Below are positions 21,586-31,975 of a stretch of 64,000 nt of DNA, piece after piece. This DNA is from Heliopora coerulea (Eukaryota; Cnidaria; Anthozoa; Scleralcyonacea; Helioporidae): assembly GCA_030142905.1 (NCBI GenBank), contig JASJOG010000063.1, positions 558,001 to 622,000 of the forward strand, in the 5' to 3' direction. How positions within the stretch are numbered: position 1 is the stretch's first letter; every line of letters begins with the position of its first letter. The position numbers and the translations under genes were made by a program. Under the pieces are notes generated by a model, which saw only the letters and a program-made list of their open reading frames with translations, had not been told where the DNA came from and ran no database searches.

Positions 21586-24500
21586 TTGTTCATTATTTAC
21601 TCTGTGGGTCAAATCCTCAGAAAATTTGTGAGCTCTTGCAAGTCTCACCCCAAAAACATGAATAACATCAATTTTGAAAATGTGTTTAAAAAGATGAATA
21701 TCACTTTTCTGGGGGAAACTCAGAAAAGGATTAGGTTTAGGATTAGGGTCAGGATTTGAATTAGGCTAGGATTTGGTTAAAATCACCCCTGGTGATTTTG
21801 ACTATTTTGTGAGAAAGTGTCCCCCTGTGTCTTGGTGGCTCCTTGGTTGAACTGACCCACCGGAAGTCGGGAGGTTAAGGGTTCGATCACCGTCTGGGGC
21901 TCAGAAATTTTTTACTTAAGATTTGAGGTAAACGAACGTTCGCGTATTGACTGACGCCGAGTTTAGTTTTCTGAATATGATCATTTAATATTGATAAATC
22001 AAACCCATTCATACAATGTCTCCTCCGTAATTTCATTGGTATTTTTTAGGAGCGAATGTTCTCTTGGATGATACAGGTGTTCATGTCAAGCTCGCTGATT
22101 TTGGATCGTGTGTAAATTTACGTTCCACTGAAGCTGGAGGGAGTCGAAGATTAGCTGGGACATTGGCCTTTATGGCACCTGAGGTAAATTGAATTTGTGC
22201 CTTTGTATGGTAGCATCGGCCAGAGATTTTTTTTCCCAGTAAGCACTTTTGATTTAGATATGATAACATCGCTTCGCTTTTTACTCAGATAATTTCTGCT
22301 TTCTTTGCAAAGTAGAACGTTGTGCGTCCAATATATTACGCATCCAGTCATTCGTATTATTAACTTTGAGGACTTATTATTAACTTTGAGGACTTCAACA
22401 ATCACCATTCTCATAACAACTTCGATTTATAAGAACAATTACAGCCCTCGAAAAAAGTCAAAATATGTAGGATCGGCAGAAAAATTCCGACTGATATGTG
22501 ACCCAGGTCGGCACCTGGCGTCATTTTCTGGAGCCCACTTTTTACCTCCGGAATGGCACTTTCAGAGCACCTGCAAGCCCAAGAAAGCGTCACAAAACAA
22601 CTTAACAGCATGAGAACGCATTCCAAATATCACGTTTCCCACGACCGAATATAATATTTCTACTTTCGCATCAAATTATTTTTGAAATTTTTGGGATTAA
22701 AATTTAGCTCCAGAGACATAACCTTATTTGAGGTCGGCAGAACTTTGCCGTCCTCCTAGGCTGACAGGTCGGCATCTAGGTCGGCATTGTCGAACACCGA
22801 CCTTGTTTTCGAGGTTTACAATTAGTAATGCGATGTGCGTCAACTTCTGTGCGAACCAGTACATAAATGTAACCTTGGCTCACCATCTGAGTCCATGTAG
22901 CCCAATGGTTAGAGCCTCTCACCGGCGATCAGAGGATTACGGGTTCGATTCCCATCAGGGAGTTAGAAAGTTTTCTGAGTAGAATAGCTTGAGAGCATAC
23001 GCATAAAGAAACATCGTATATCTATCAAGCTACCACATTTAACAACTTCTGTCTTCTCCTTTCCATGTCTTAGATATGCCGTTCAGAGTTTCCAACGACC
23101 AGTGCGGATATCTGGAGTGCCATGTGCTTTCTTATACAAATGCGTACTGGGAAACCACCATGGGCTGAGTATCGTCACGAGGACGCAGCACTTCTCTTTG
23201 TTGTACGTACTTTGTAAAACAATCCTTTTTGTAGTAAGGTGTTTAAGGTGAAAGAGGTTAACGATACCCTGCATTCAAGTTATGTATTTAACCCTCAGCC
23301 GACCTTGACAACCCTTTGGTATTTTACTCTGACCAACGCCAGACCATTTTGGTCTTCAAGAAGAGACGTACGGTCTTTCGTTCTCTTTCAAACAGCACAT
23401 GACTTTAACTTTCTCCGGTCCGTACTCAACTTTTTCATTTTAATCGTCAAGGGAAGACGTCTCGAATAGGAAAGGTTTAAGTCATGACCGTGACCATGCC
23501 TGTGTTAAACGCTCTTGCAACCTTTCAGCTCTTAGAGAGAGTAGGCGTTGAGTTCTTACAACATACGATTCTTCAATCACACGTCTAGATTGGATCGGCC
23601 AAAAGACCACCACAGTTACCATCTTGCAGTGAGCCAGTCCAAGAAATGTTCGCTCAAGGTCTTCATGTCGAGGCTAGTTCCAGACCATCTGCCGCCCAGC
23701 TCCTCAGGCATGGTGTATTTGCATTCGGTAAGAACCTGTGAGACAGAATAGAGAGAACCTATGTGGCGGGAAATATGTACCATACCATAAGTTGGTTTTA
23801 GAACATGAATTACGCAAATGCTTGTATGTTGCTTGCCAAAACTCTCGCTAGAACTCGAGAATGTTCAAGCACTGCGCACGATCAATGCCTGCTCAAATCT
23901 CAGAATTCATAGATTTTAAAGTGTTCATATTGTCTATCAAAATCATTGGCTACAAAATAAGATGATTTAACCTAAGATGTACACTATCGGTGAAATTATC
24001 ATTTCCTCAATATCATGTTTAATTTTTAGATGACAGTAGCATGGAGTTGTCCTATGATGAATATGATGCCGAGAATTCGGAGTTTAAAGAAGATAATAGT
24101 ACATTAAACGACGTCTCTCTGGAATACTACAGCTCACCGCCGTCACTTCTACCTAGCTCTGGTAAGTGAGCAAAGAAGACTTCAAGCCGTCTTTGTTGGT
24201 GGTAATATCTACCTATTTATGTTCCTGCCTGCCTTAGCAATTGCCTAAGTATTCAATGCTTTGTTAAAGTATCAAACTTCTCACTGCAGAAACAACTGAG
24301 GATGAATACTTCAGTTCAACTGAATATATTGACCATCCTGATGATCTCACAATAACAGACGGCGCTACGTCTTCACAAGGTGGGAACAAATGACGTTCTG
24401 TTTTTAGAGGAAATATCACCCAAAGCGTGCTTTGTCCTTTGTCCTTTGTCCTTTCTGCAACGGCCTGCTTAAATACGCTGTTTTTACAGATCTTACCCAG

Positions 24501-27500
24501 TATAATTAATTCTCCAGGCTTCCGTAAAACGCCAGCGAACTATCCACCTCCATAGACCTGGATATTATTACTGTTTCTCGATAATTACATCTTAATTTAC
24601 CTCATTGTGTTCAAAATGTGTTGTAAATCACAAAAAACAAAACTGTTGACTGTGGTGCCATTCCATATTCATGCTATTCCATAGCCAGAATATGGATTAT
24701 ATACTAGTTAAGATACTATTCTGTCTATTTCTAAGCCAGAGTTGTCCCCAAGAAAAAGCAAAAATGGTTTAATTTTGTGTAATCGTATTCCGGTACGGTG
24801 TCAAAAGAACTCTCCGAGACTGGGATCAATCATGTTGAATGGTGTAAGATAATCAAAAATCTCCACATAAATTGGCTTTGATTTTGTGCCATCTTAAGAC
24901 AACCTCCGTTGCGAGGTTTCACATGGTGCGGAAAACTGGCACTAACACATAATTTGAGGTGCAAATGAGAACATTTGTATGGTTAACTTGGACACGACGC
25001 TGGTCTTGTACCACCAAATTATTTTCACCAGCTTTTCAACTGACCACACGGGATTTGCTGGCTCCAGACAGATGCCACGTCTTGTTTATGCCATATGTTT
25101 TGTTTTTTTTGTTTTGTTTTTTTTGTTTTCTTTACTTTCGTCAAAAGTTACCTTTTACTGCCAGTTTTTCCGCGAGTTATGAAATTTGGCAATGGTTTAT
25201 CTAGAAATCCATTGCTCCAGCTGTTTCAGTTTGACTCACTGTGATGAACTATTTGTCTTTACAGCTAAATCAGACTTCCTGATTTTTAAACATGTGGACA
25301 GCAGGGGAGGAGTTCTCGAGGTCAGCCACACCAGTCTGGAGGTCCCTCCTAATGCTGTACAAGACTCGACCCGTCTTGGTATGCGCTGTGTTGATCCTGT
25401 GCAATTTTATCAACCATTGATCGACAATGATTTGTACGAGGATGTTAAGATTCTTGGTCATGTTCGCAAGTTTAGCCCGCCCGGCAAAAACTTTCGCGAA
25501 TCCGTTACGGTAAAAGTCACCTTGTCGGAGAATCTTCATCAAAGCGAACAACTCAGTGTTTTTCATGGAAGTCTTAATGAGAACAAGAACGATCTGGTTT
25601 GGGAAGACCTGACAAGTTCTTCTTCTGTCCTCCCGTTCAAAGATTCCACTATTGTTAAAGTGACAATAAATCATTTCTCGTACTTGATGGCTCTTAAAAG
25701 CACACTTTCGCTTGCCAAAGAAGTATTTCTTAGTTACTTTAACTTTCAGGCGACACAGTTCCGCTTTTTAATCCTGGTTCGGCTTGAAACAAACTCTTCC
25801 AATAACGCTGATGTGCGTTTAGTTATGCTACGTGAGTCGTGTTATTCAAGTTCCTGCTCCGAAAGATTCTCAATTTGTCGACACCTGATAGAGAATGAAA
25901 GTTTTCGTGCGATGTATGGAAGTCGAAAGGAATATATTCTTCCGAAAGAGACTCTGAAGATTTCTCTAAATTGCTCGTCTGATCGTCTTGGTAGCCTGCC
26001 TGAGAAAGCGCATGTCGTTCAGGGTTATTTTCGAGGTGAGGAAATTGCCAACTGGAAACTGGACTCTACTGTGACGCAAGGGCCATTTAGTGGAACTGTG
26101 ACCTTGACGAGATCCGATGGTCAGGTTTATCGCTTTCAGTTTTGGAAACACGGTAGGTGTTAGATAGGGGTGTGTGGGCTCATTTGTATGTTGTTTTGGC
26201 AGGCAGGAAAACAGCCCAGCTGTTTAGCCGTCGCACGTGCACGTAGGACGACAGGTAGGCTGTAAGGTTGGGGGTGGGAATGTTTGAGTGATGAAGAGGT
26301 GGGTAGGTAGAGTAATTGAGAGACAGGTGACCAGAGATAGAGGTAGAAGTGTGTTGGTAGAGAGGTTGAGAGATGAAGTGGTTGGGTGTGTTGGTAGAGA
26401 GGGGGAAGGTGGGCAGCTAGAGATGTAGCTAGGTTGGCAGGTGGATCGGTAATATTCAACTAATATGTTGCACTTCCTCCCGATCACTTGAAATGGGTTC
26501 TATGTCAAGTGAAAACTAATTTTCAAGTGCTAGGACCAAACCGGGATGAGGTGCGAAAAATGCCACTCAAGGGCTTTCCAACTCTGCAACTTTATGCACA
26601 CAAGTCCCAACGATGCCATTGTCGGACACAGAATGCGATTCTGGGGCTCGAGAATGAAAGTCAAGGGCACTGGGCACATAAGGCCCTAGAGTTGTGAAAA
26701 CGCCAACTTTACGGCCTTGTGTCCGTGGTATGTTTCTGTTCGTCATTTCATCTTTCATCTCCCTAGAACCAACGAGATATGTCCAAGATGTTCTCAAACT
26801 TGACATGCTGACGTACACAAATATGCTTCCAGTTGCAAAAGCAGTCGGCCTGGACAACTTGGAGGTCACGGAGATCGTCGTCGAGGGGTCTGGTGACGAA
26901 GAGTTACAGCTAAAGCGAATAACAGAATGTTGGAAGAAAAAAGCTGGGAATAGCGAACTGACGAGCTTACGTGATTTCATTTCCCGGTTGCCGAAGGAAG
27001 GTACATTGATTTTTACAAGGATTTTCATTGCCGTGTCATGTTTTATTGAGAGCATCATTTAGACCAGTTGGGCACTGGATTTGAGCTTTGATTTGTTGTG
27101 TTATAAAGCACACCCTGTCGTTGTCGTTATCTCATACATTACCTCATTTGCTTTACCTCTTGTTGCCTTGCGTTATGTAACTCAACGCAACGCGTTGCAC
27201 TACGTCGCGTTGTGTTGTGCTCTGTTGCGTTATCGCGTGGCGTGGCGTGGCGTGGCCTGGCCTGCCCTGGCCTGTCGTGTCGTGCCGTGCCGTGTCGTGT
27301 AGTGTCATGTCGTGTCGTGCTATTTAGTGTGAGTGGAAAAGTATAAAACAAGCGGCTTACTCTTAGGTAACTTTTGTTTTCTCGTGCAGCACTTTTGGTA
27401 TCAGATCGTGGAAAATTCCATCTTAGTCATTTAAATAACTTCAAGCAGAAGTGGGACGAAAAGAGTGACCGAGATGGAAGTGTGGATGAGAATGAGCTTT

Positions 27501-30500
27501 TCTTCAGAACTATGGCGAAAAACGGGTTCGAGATATGTCAGTCGGTATTTAGCGATTGTCTTCTACAACTTGATCATTCTGACGACGCAATTCGTATGGC
27601 CGCTAGTGTGCAAGCGTCCGTCGAGTACGTTCTTCAAAACGTCGGCGAACACTTTCCAGAATCTGCATCACAGCAACTGGGTGAACTAGTGGATCCATTG
27701 ACATCGAATGAAGGTAGCCATGAGGATGCTATGAAGTCCCAACACTTCTGTCAACTTTTAGCTCTCAATGTTCCGTGGCTTATTCAGATTGTTAAAGATT
27801 TGTTTAAAGTTCAAGCCACAAAGCCACCGACTGGGATGTGGGGTCTCGTTTCTGACGTCCCCGAGATTGATGCACCTAAAACCACTGAAGAGAAATTACC
27901 ATGTAGCGAAGTGTGGTGTCAGATTTGCGAAGTCTTGAGAACTCTCTGCGAAAAGAATCGGTGGAAGTTTGCTGAAGAAGACGTTGATCTTGATGAAATG
28001 GAAAGAACTTTGGATGTTGTCAGCATGCTAAGACTACTTTCCATCTGCGACAAAGAGTGGGAACGTCTGGCAGCGAGGGTGAAATATTTCAGACTCTCTT
28101 TAAAGGAAATAACTCGAGATAAACTGTATTGGATCCCCAGCGATGATCTGCAAAATGTGCTGCAGTGGCTGCAACGGTACGTTACGTTTTGTCCAACACG
28201 TTTAGTCCAATTTACTTTTGCCACCATACCAAGCAAGGTAGCGAAGCCGCTGCAGTACGACCAAGTATCTAGATCTTTCACGCAAACATTTTCTCTGACG
28301 GTCGAAGATTTACCCAAAGAAAATTTCAGTATGAAGGTCGACATTAATATCAATGGCTGCTGTCGCTCAGAGGTTGTTGACGTTTCCCTCGAAATTTGTG
28401 AGCAGGCCGAGGAGAGTCACGTGGGCTGTGCGACATTGGAAGTTGTCTATGAGCATAACGATGATGGAACAGGCTTGCTGAAGGTTGAAAACAAGTGCCG
28501 AAAATTTTCCATTCGTCGGACGATAGAAGGCAATATGGATCAGATAGGTGCGTATATTTAATTATGTATGTTTTTCAACTAAATCATAAAAATATCATAT
28601 TGTCTTCTACATTATATGCAACCGTACTGTATTTTAATTTACACTGATCTTTTTCATTTTTAATCTTGCTTACACTTGTATGTCGCAATGACTTTATATA
28701 ACTATCACTCCATAACATAACGTAGACCACAACAAACGCAGGCTTTCGATAGAACCTTGCTGGAGACGTCGACGATCTTTCGTATTCTCGTCTGAGTGAC
28801 TTTTTTTTTATACTTTCTGGAAGAAAACTTCCAGCTAGGACGTTGAGTTACAAAGCTTGCCAACATCACATTGTGCTTTTATTTTTTACCATAGACGGAG
28901 TACCAAACGAAGGCACGCTTCAAGAATGTTCGGATACAGTAAAATTCAGAAAAGGTTATCCTAGACTTGTATATAAATCAACATAACAGACTTTTTAGAT
29001 GTGTGCTCAGGAAAATGAAACTTGTGTGCCGTGTTGAGGCTTAACATGTTTTGCTGAGTCACCAAACAAAATGTGCTGCGACATTGAGCTTGGGTAGGAC
29101 GTAGGTTTGAAGAGGTCGTCAGTTGTACTCAATTGTAATTGTTCTCCTCTCCTTCCTATTTTCTCCTTCTTGTCCTTCTCCTTCTTCTCCTTCTCCTTCT
29201 TCTCCTTCTCCTTCTTCTTCTTCTTCTTCATCGTGCTAGCTTCCGTGTTTGTCTTCGTGTTTGTCTGTGATCGTCTTTGTCTTCAAACGCCTTTGTTTAC
29301 CGAAAACGTTTAAACCACGAATTTTCCTCATTACTCGTGCAAGAAAGAAATGTCGTCTTTGTCCAATAAGGTTTCCTTTTAATAACATATGGGGAATTTA
29401 GGAGACTGAGAAATCCCTTACCTTTTACTAAATTTACCTCGTAAATAACTTGAAGGAAACACGTTGTGTATGGGTGCTACAGGCTTCAACCGTTGCTCTT
29501 TCCTTTCCGCCAAGGCCATCTTGGATATTTCTTGCCGGAAGATTTGTAAACGTTCCTCGGACCAACTCTCTCTGAACTCTCCCAAACTTCCTTTGGCTAT
29601 GGCAAAGTTTAATCCCTAGCTTCGTTCAAGCCATGGTATTATTATTTGTTTGATAGCCGATTCTTAACGGCCAATAGCACCTACCAGATGTACATAGTAG
29701 CTCCTATCAAAATTTGTCAGGGTTGCATGTTTCAACACTACAGATTCTAAAATATCAATCTTCTTGGACCTCTTTGCTCAGCACTTTGCGTAACATCGTC
29801 TCACTTTCCATTAATACTGTCTTCTGCATGTTTCTCACCAACCATTTAGCTTCCTTCTCATGTCGTATCAGCTTATCAATTTGTTGTTGTAATATTGATA
29901 CCACCTCCAAGACATCCTATTACCATTGGTATTATCTCTACATGGAATCCCGGTCGCTTCTCTCTCGTTTCACATGCTAACTGTTGATACTTGTTCAACT
30001 TTCCCCCGATGTTTCTCTTCAATATTTTGTTCTTGAGAACAAGCCATATCCACCAGCCAACATTATCATTATCATCTTTATCATCATCCTCATCATCATT
30101 ATCATCATCATCATTATCATCATTATCATCACCATCATCATCATTATCACCATTATCATCATTATCATTATCATCATCATTATCATCATCCTCATCATCA
30201 TTATCATCATCATCATTATCATCATTATCATCACCATCATCATTATCATCACCATTATCATCATTATCATCATCGTTATCATCATCATCATTATAATAAT
30301 CATCATGTAAAATATTTCTAGAGTTATGTATCCTTCCGATCTATTGACGGTTTACTGTTGGCTGTTCTTATCAAACATTTCCTCGTGTAGGTTCTCCTAC
30401 GGATGATGAACTCCACAAAATCGCCAAGGAAATACCGAAAGAGTGGAAACAGCTTGGTCGTTTATTGCTGAAGAATTCAGCAGTAGACATAATTGATTCA

Positions 30501-31115
30501 GATGAAAAGGGAGTGGTCGAGAAAGCTATTAAGATGTTGGAACAATGGAAGCGAAGTTTTGGTAGTTCGGCGACTTATCGCAAACTATATAAGGCCCTGT
30601 GCGATGTATCAAGAAAGGACATAGCTGAAGAGTTTTGCTTGGATGTAACCGCGACAGAGCTCTAAACATTAAATATTGATAACACGTTATGTCCGCGTTT
30701 CTTGCTTTCAGACGGCATGGTGCCTTGTTAGCTTCGTCCTTTTCCAGTCAGCAAAAGCGAAAGGAGAGACAATGGTAATTCAACGTTTCATGAAAGCCAT
30801 GACACAGTGTTTCAACGTCCTTCTCAAACACGTGAGTAAAACTACTCTGCCAAACATGGATTTAATCATGCATATGCTCAAAGTATATCCTAACTTTCAC
30901 TTAGTTCCTCAACCAGAAGGACTGTTTTATCTAATTTCTAAACGCCAAGAAGTGAGTTGAAAAACGTGGTAATGGTCGGTTTTTTAACCATCATTATGGT
31001 GTTTCTATATCAGGTCAAATACGACTTTCGAGAGTATGATACAGCTTCTTCTCAAAGGAATCCGTATTTAAAGAGAAAATTGGATCGAAAGTTTTTAGAA
31101 TTTTATGCTAATTAA
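18255..31115 (+). CDS. NIK-like kinase / ZU5-UPA / double death-domain fusion protein, 16 exons
   Basis: Exons: 18255-18362, 19146-19673, 20128-20265, 20956-21091, 21225-21356, 22050-22183, 23074-23202, 23589-23727, 24030-24161, 24290-24379, 25265-26152, 26767-27000, 27390-28547, 30391-30644, 30712-30951, 31014-31115. They total 4542 nt in one unbroken frame of 1513 residues. Order: Cys/His-rich TAZ-like segment (about 65-110); kinase (about 225-480) with GKGSFG (235-240), AIKK (K257), IHGDVK (D345, K347), N350, DFG (364-366) and APE (390-392); acidic linker (481-555); ZU5 (about 560-670); HFS (692-694) then UPA (to about 850); death domain 1 (about 860-929); uncharacterised region (930-1315); death domain 2 (1316-1400); novel tail. 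HGDVK, GSVSEYL and PPWAEY resemble MAP3K14 (NIK), the noncanonical NF-kappaB kinase. AATAAA at 31316-31321 is a likely poly(A) signal. The domain calls are pattern recognition. Confidence 0.85.
18363..19145 (+). other. Intron 1 of the kinase fusion
   Basis: AT-rich, with a run of AAAATT/TTAAAAT-like degenerate repetition at 18680-18910. Acceptor cttttacctag. Confidence 0.5.
19146..19673 (+). other. Exon 2 of the kinase fusion: Cys/His-rich, TAZ-zinc-finger-like segment
   Basis: Residues 37-212. A cluster of Cys and His (CKQH, CEHESC, HHLLEC, GGCKKQC) around KLREKLHHLLECPYRSIGG resembles half of a TAZ-type zinc finger (family pattern CxxLxxLLxHxxxCxxxxC). The remainder is Ser/His/Glu-rich and probably disordered. 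Whether it binds zinc is unknown. Confidence 0.45.
19674..20127 (+). other. Intron 2 of the kinase fusion
   Basis: Donor gtactt, acceptor ttttttatcag. An open stretch at 19857-20132 lies within it and has no coding character I can support. Confidence 0.5.
20375..20840 (+). repeat. (CCTT)n pyrimidine tract
   Basis: Long interrupted TTCC/CTTCC run in intron 3 of the kinase fusion. It produces three overlapping false open frames of Ser/Phe/Pro/Leu. Confidence 0.95.
21357..22049 (+). other. Intron 5 of the kinase fusion: ATT microsatellite and tRNA-like SINE
   Basis: (ATT)n at 21543-21586. At about 21832-21905 there is a tRNA-like core with a good B box (GGGTTCGAT) and a following CTCAGAAATT, shared with the elements at 22888, 53741 and 59840. 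Confidence 0.6.
22446..22816. mobile_element. Possible short non-autonomous DNA element with GGTCGGCA words
   Basis: It begins CCCTCGAAAAAAGTC and ends GACCTTGTTTTCGAGG, a short imperfect terminal inverted repeat. The flanks TTACAG and TTACAA could be a decayed target duplication. The interior has several GGTCGGCA/TCGGCAG words on one strand and no open transposase. Confidence 0.4.
22885..23000 (+). mobile_element. tRNA-derived SINE copy
   Basis: TAGCCCAATGGTTAGAGCC (A-box-like) and GGGTTCGATTCCC (perfect B box) are spaced as in a tRNA, but the acceptor stem does not pair and the core continues into a TTTTCTGAGTAGAATAGCTT tail. Related copies: 7246, 21832, 53783 and 59880. Confidence 0.7.
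23203..23588 (+). other. Intron 7 of the kinase fusion
   Basis: Diverged pieces of the GGCTAATGCCAGA dispersed repeat appear at about 23285-23360 and 23425-23480 (TCGTCAAGGGAAGACGTCTC). Donor gtacgt, acceptor cgtctag. Confidence 0.4.
24380..25264 (+). other. Intron 10 of the kinase fusion
   Basis: No repeat or exon recognised apart from a T-rich stretch (25090-25140). The acceptor is gtctttacag. Confidence 0.5.
25265..26152 (+). other. ZU5-UPA exon with an HFS autoprocessing motif
   Basis: One large exon (residues 556-851). The ZU5 signature is visible in RGGVLEVSHTSLEVPPNAV. The NHFSYLMAL segment (25669-25695; HFS codons 25672-25680) is where PIDD1 carries its self-cleaving HFS. The following 150 residues fit a UPA beta-sandwich. 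It is preceded by a tail of T-rich intron and followed directly by a death-domain exon. Confidence 0.75.
26153..26766 (+). other. Intron 11 of the kinase fusion
   Basis: Contains degenerate GGTAGGTAGAG/GTTGGTAGAG repetition at about 26240-26450; the rest is unremarkable. Confidence 0.5.
26767..27000 (+). other. Death domain 1 exon
   Basis: Residues 852-929. LPVAKAVGLDNLEVTEI..., then LKRITECWKKKAGNSELTSL, then LRDFISRLPKEG match the six-helix death-fold pattern (L..A..LGL, L..W, L...L...G). Confidence 0.7.
27180..27325 (+). repeat. Degenerate 5-bp GTCGT/GGCGT repeat
   Basis: Intron 12 of the kinase fusion. Runs of CGTGG, CCTGG and CGTGT pentamers make a local GC-rich island in AT-rich DNA. 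Confidence 0.85.
27390..28547 (+). other. Large exon coding an uncharacterised region between the two death domains
   Basis: Residues 930-1315, not recognised. The first two thirds look helical, with repeated Leu/Trp (for example LALNVPWLIQIVKDLF, VWCQICEVLRTL). The last third looks beta-rich with alternating hydrophobics (FSMKVDININGCCRSEVVDV). No catalytic motif is evident. Confidence 0.6.
28895..28986 (+). other. Possible alternative 3' exon of the kinase fusion
   Basis: A strong acceptor (attttttaccatag) precedes a frame compatible with the donor at 28548: DGVPNEGTLQECSDTVKFRK, then ten more codons to TAA at 28984. Used as a terminal exon, it would yield a protein without death domain 2. 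A weak internal donor (gttatc) could instead make it a cassette exon. Confidence 0.4.
29160..29232 (+). repeat. (CTTCTC)n microsatellite
   Basis: Pyrimidine hexamer/trimer run inside an intron. Confidence 0.9.
30059..30305 (+). repeat. (ATC)n/(ATT)n microsatellite
   Basis: Interrupted trinucleotide run, open in several frames on both strands purely from composition. Confidence 0.95.
30391..31115 (+). other. Death domain 2 and C-terminal tail exons
   Basis: 30391-30644 encodes a classical death domain (ELHKIAKEIPKEWKQLGRLL through RKDIAEEFCLD). Splicing from gat|gtaacc (30645) to 30712 and then 31014 adds 113 residues of unrecognised sequence ending KFLEFYAN. If the 67-bp intron is retained, the protein ends a few residues later at VTATEL, with the stop at 30663-30665. 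Confidence 0.7.
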
Positions 31116-31315
31116 GAACACATTTTCAAACTTCATCTCGTTTCTGACTTTCTTTGTAATTTCGTCAATGAAGTTTGAGAATGATAATTAATAATTGTTG
31201 CCGGAGGTGAAAACAGATATGTAGTGATTTGTAAGCGGTGAGCTGATCAATTATTTGCCTCTGTATGCAGCTAATAATGATTGATTGAACGGGCAACGAG
31301 TTATTTATTATGAAA

Positions 31316-31321
31316 AATAAA
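31316..31321 (+). terminator. Poly(A) signal AATAAA of the kinase fusion gene
   Basis: First canonical hexamer 200 bp downstream of the predicted stop at 31115. Confidence 0.5.
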
Positions 31322-31847
31322 AACAATGTGAATCATCTATTTGAGGTATTAAATCTGAAACTATTTAAGTTAATGTAGTATTTCAGTATTTTAATATTGT
31401 AACATTGTAATGTTATAATATTTCAATATTGTGATAATCTAATATTTTAATATCAATTACAATTTTCAAAAAGAAGAATCCCAGTCAATTTACCCGTTAT
31501 CCTTGTTTGGAACTCTGGCGGAGGAGGAGGGCTGCTACAATAATTACCAAATTTTAAATCTCTAAATGGACATTTTCAGTTTCTGCTGATGAAAATTTCA
31601 TCTGGAACTGCAGGCGCATGCTGTGTGGTCGGATTTATACTTGCGCACATGCGAGATCATGCTGAATGGGTCTGGGTACATGTCTATATCCAGCGCAGTT
31701 TGCGTGCAGACTGGCGACGGTGGGTTAACCCATTGTTTGTGACGATTTTTCGACCCATCTCCAACATTAAAAAGAAGTCAAAATATCAAAGATTAACCTA
31801 AGTCACTTAGTTTTGTACTTGTTTGATATATTTTAAGTTAAATTTTT

Positions 31848-31975
31848 CTTGAAATTTTGAGGTCAGACATTTCACCAAAAAGTAAACCCATAGTTTTTCA
31901 CGATTTTTGTACACACCTCAATTTAACCCTTTACTTTTTGGTGAAATTTTCGACCTCAAAATTTTAACGAAAATT
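31848..31975. repeat. Inverted pair of fragments related to the 168-bp satellite
   Basis: The left half reads TTTCACCAAAAAGTAAACCC, then a TTTTTCACGATTTTT word. The right half reads the inverse, ending GGTGAAATTTTCGACCTC. Both match the ACCAAAAAGTAAAGGGGTTA and GGTCGAAAAATTTG words of the array at 40.3-49.4 kb. Confidence 0.75.

Larger units (their letters stand above)
22184..23073 (+). other. Intron 6 of the kinase fusion with two mobile elements
   Basis: Holds a possible inverted-repeat element (22446-22816) and a tRNA-derived SINE (22885-23000). The open frames at 22305 and 22728 fall in these repeats. Confidence 0.55.
20128..23727 (+). other. Kinase-domain exons 3-8 of the fusion gene
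   Basis: Six exons carry subdomains I to XI: the Gly loop and Lys257 in exon 3, the alpha-C helix (LEEVKIWERL) in exon 4, the catalytic HGDVK in exon 5, DFG to APE in exon 6, the DIWS helix and PPWAEY in exon 7, and the final PSAAQLLRH in exon 8. All catalytic residues are present, so activity is expected. Gly replaces the usual Arg of HRD, as in NIK. Confidence 0.85.
28548..30390 (+). other. Intron 13 of the kinase fusion
   Basis: Holds the alternative exon at 28895-28986, a (CTTCTC)n tract (29160-29232) and an (ATC/ATT)n tract (30059-30305). No other feature is supported. Confidence 0.6.

Noticed and set aside
22888..22965. Possible functional tRNA gene
   Set aside because: Good A and B boxes but no paired acceptor stem, and related copies have SINE-like tails.
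29984..30310. Ile- or Ser-rich frames on both strands
   Set aside because: Translation of an (ATC)n microsatellite.
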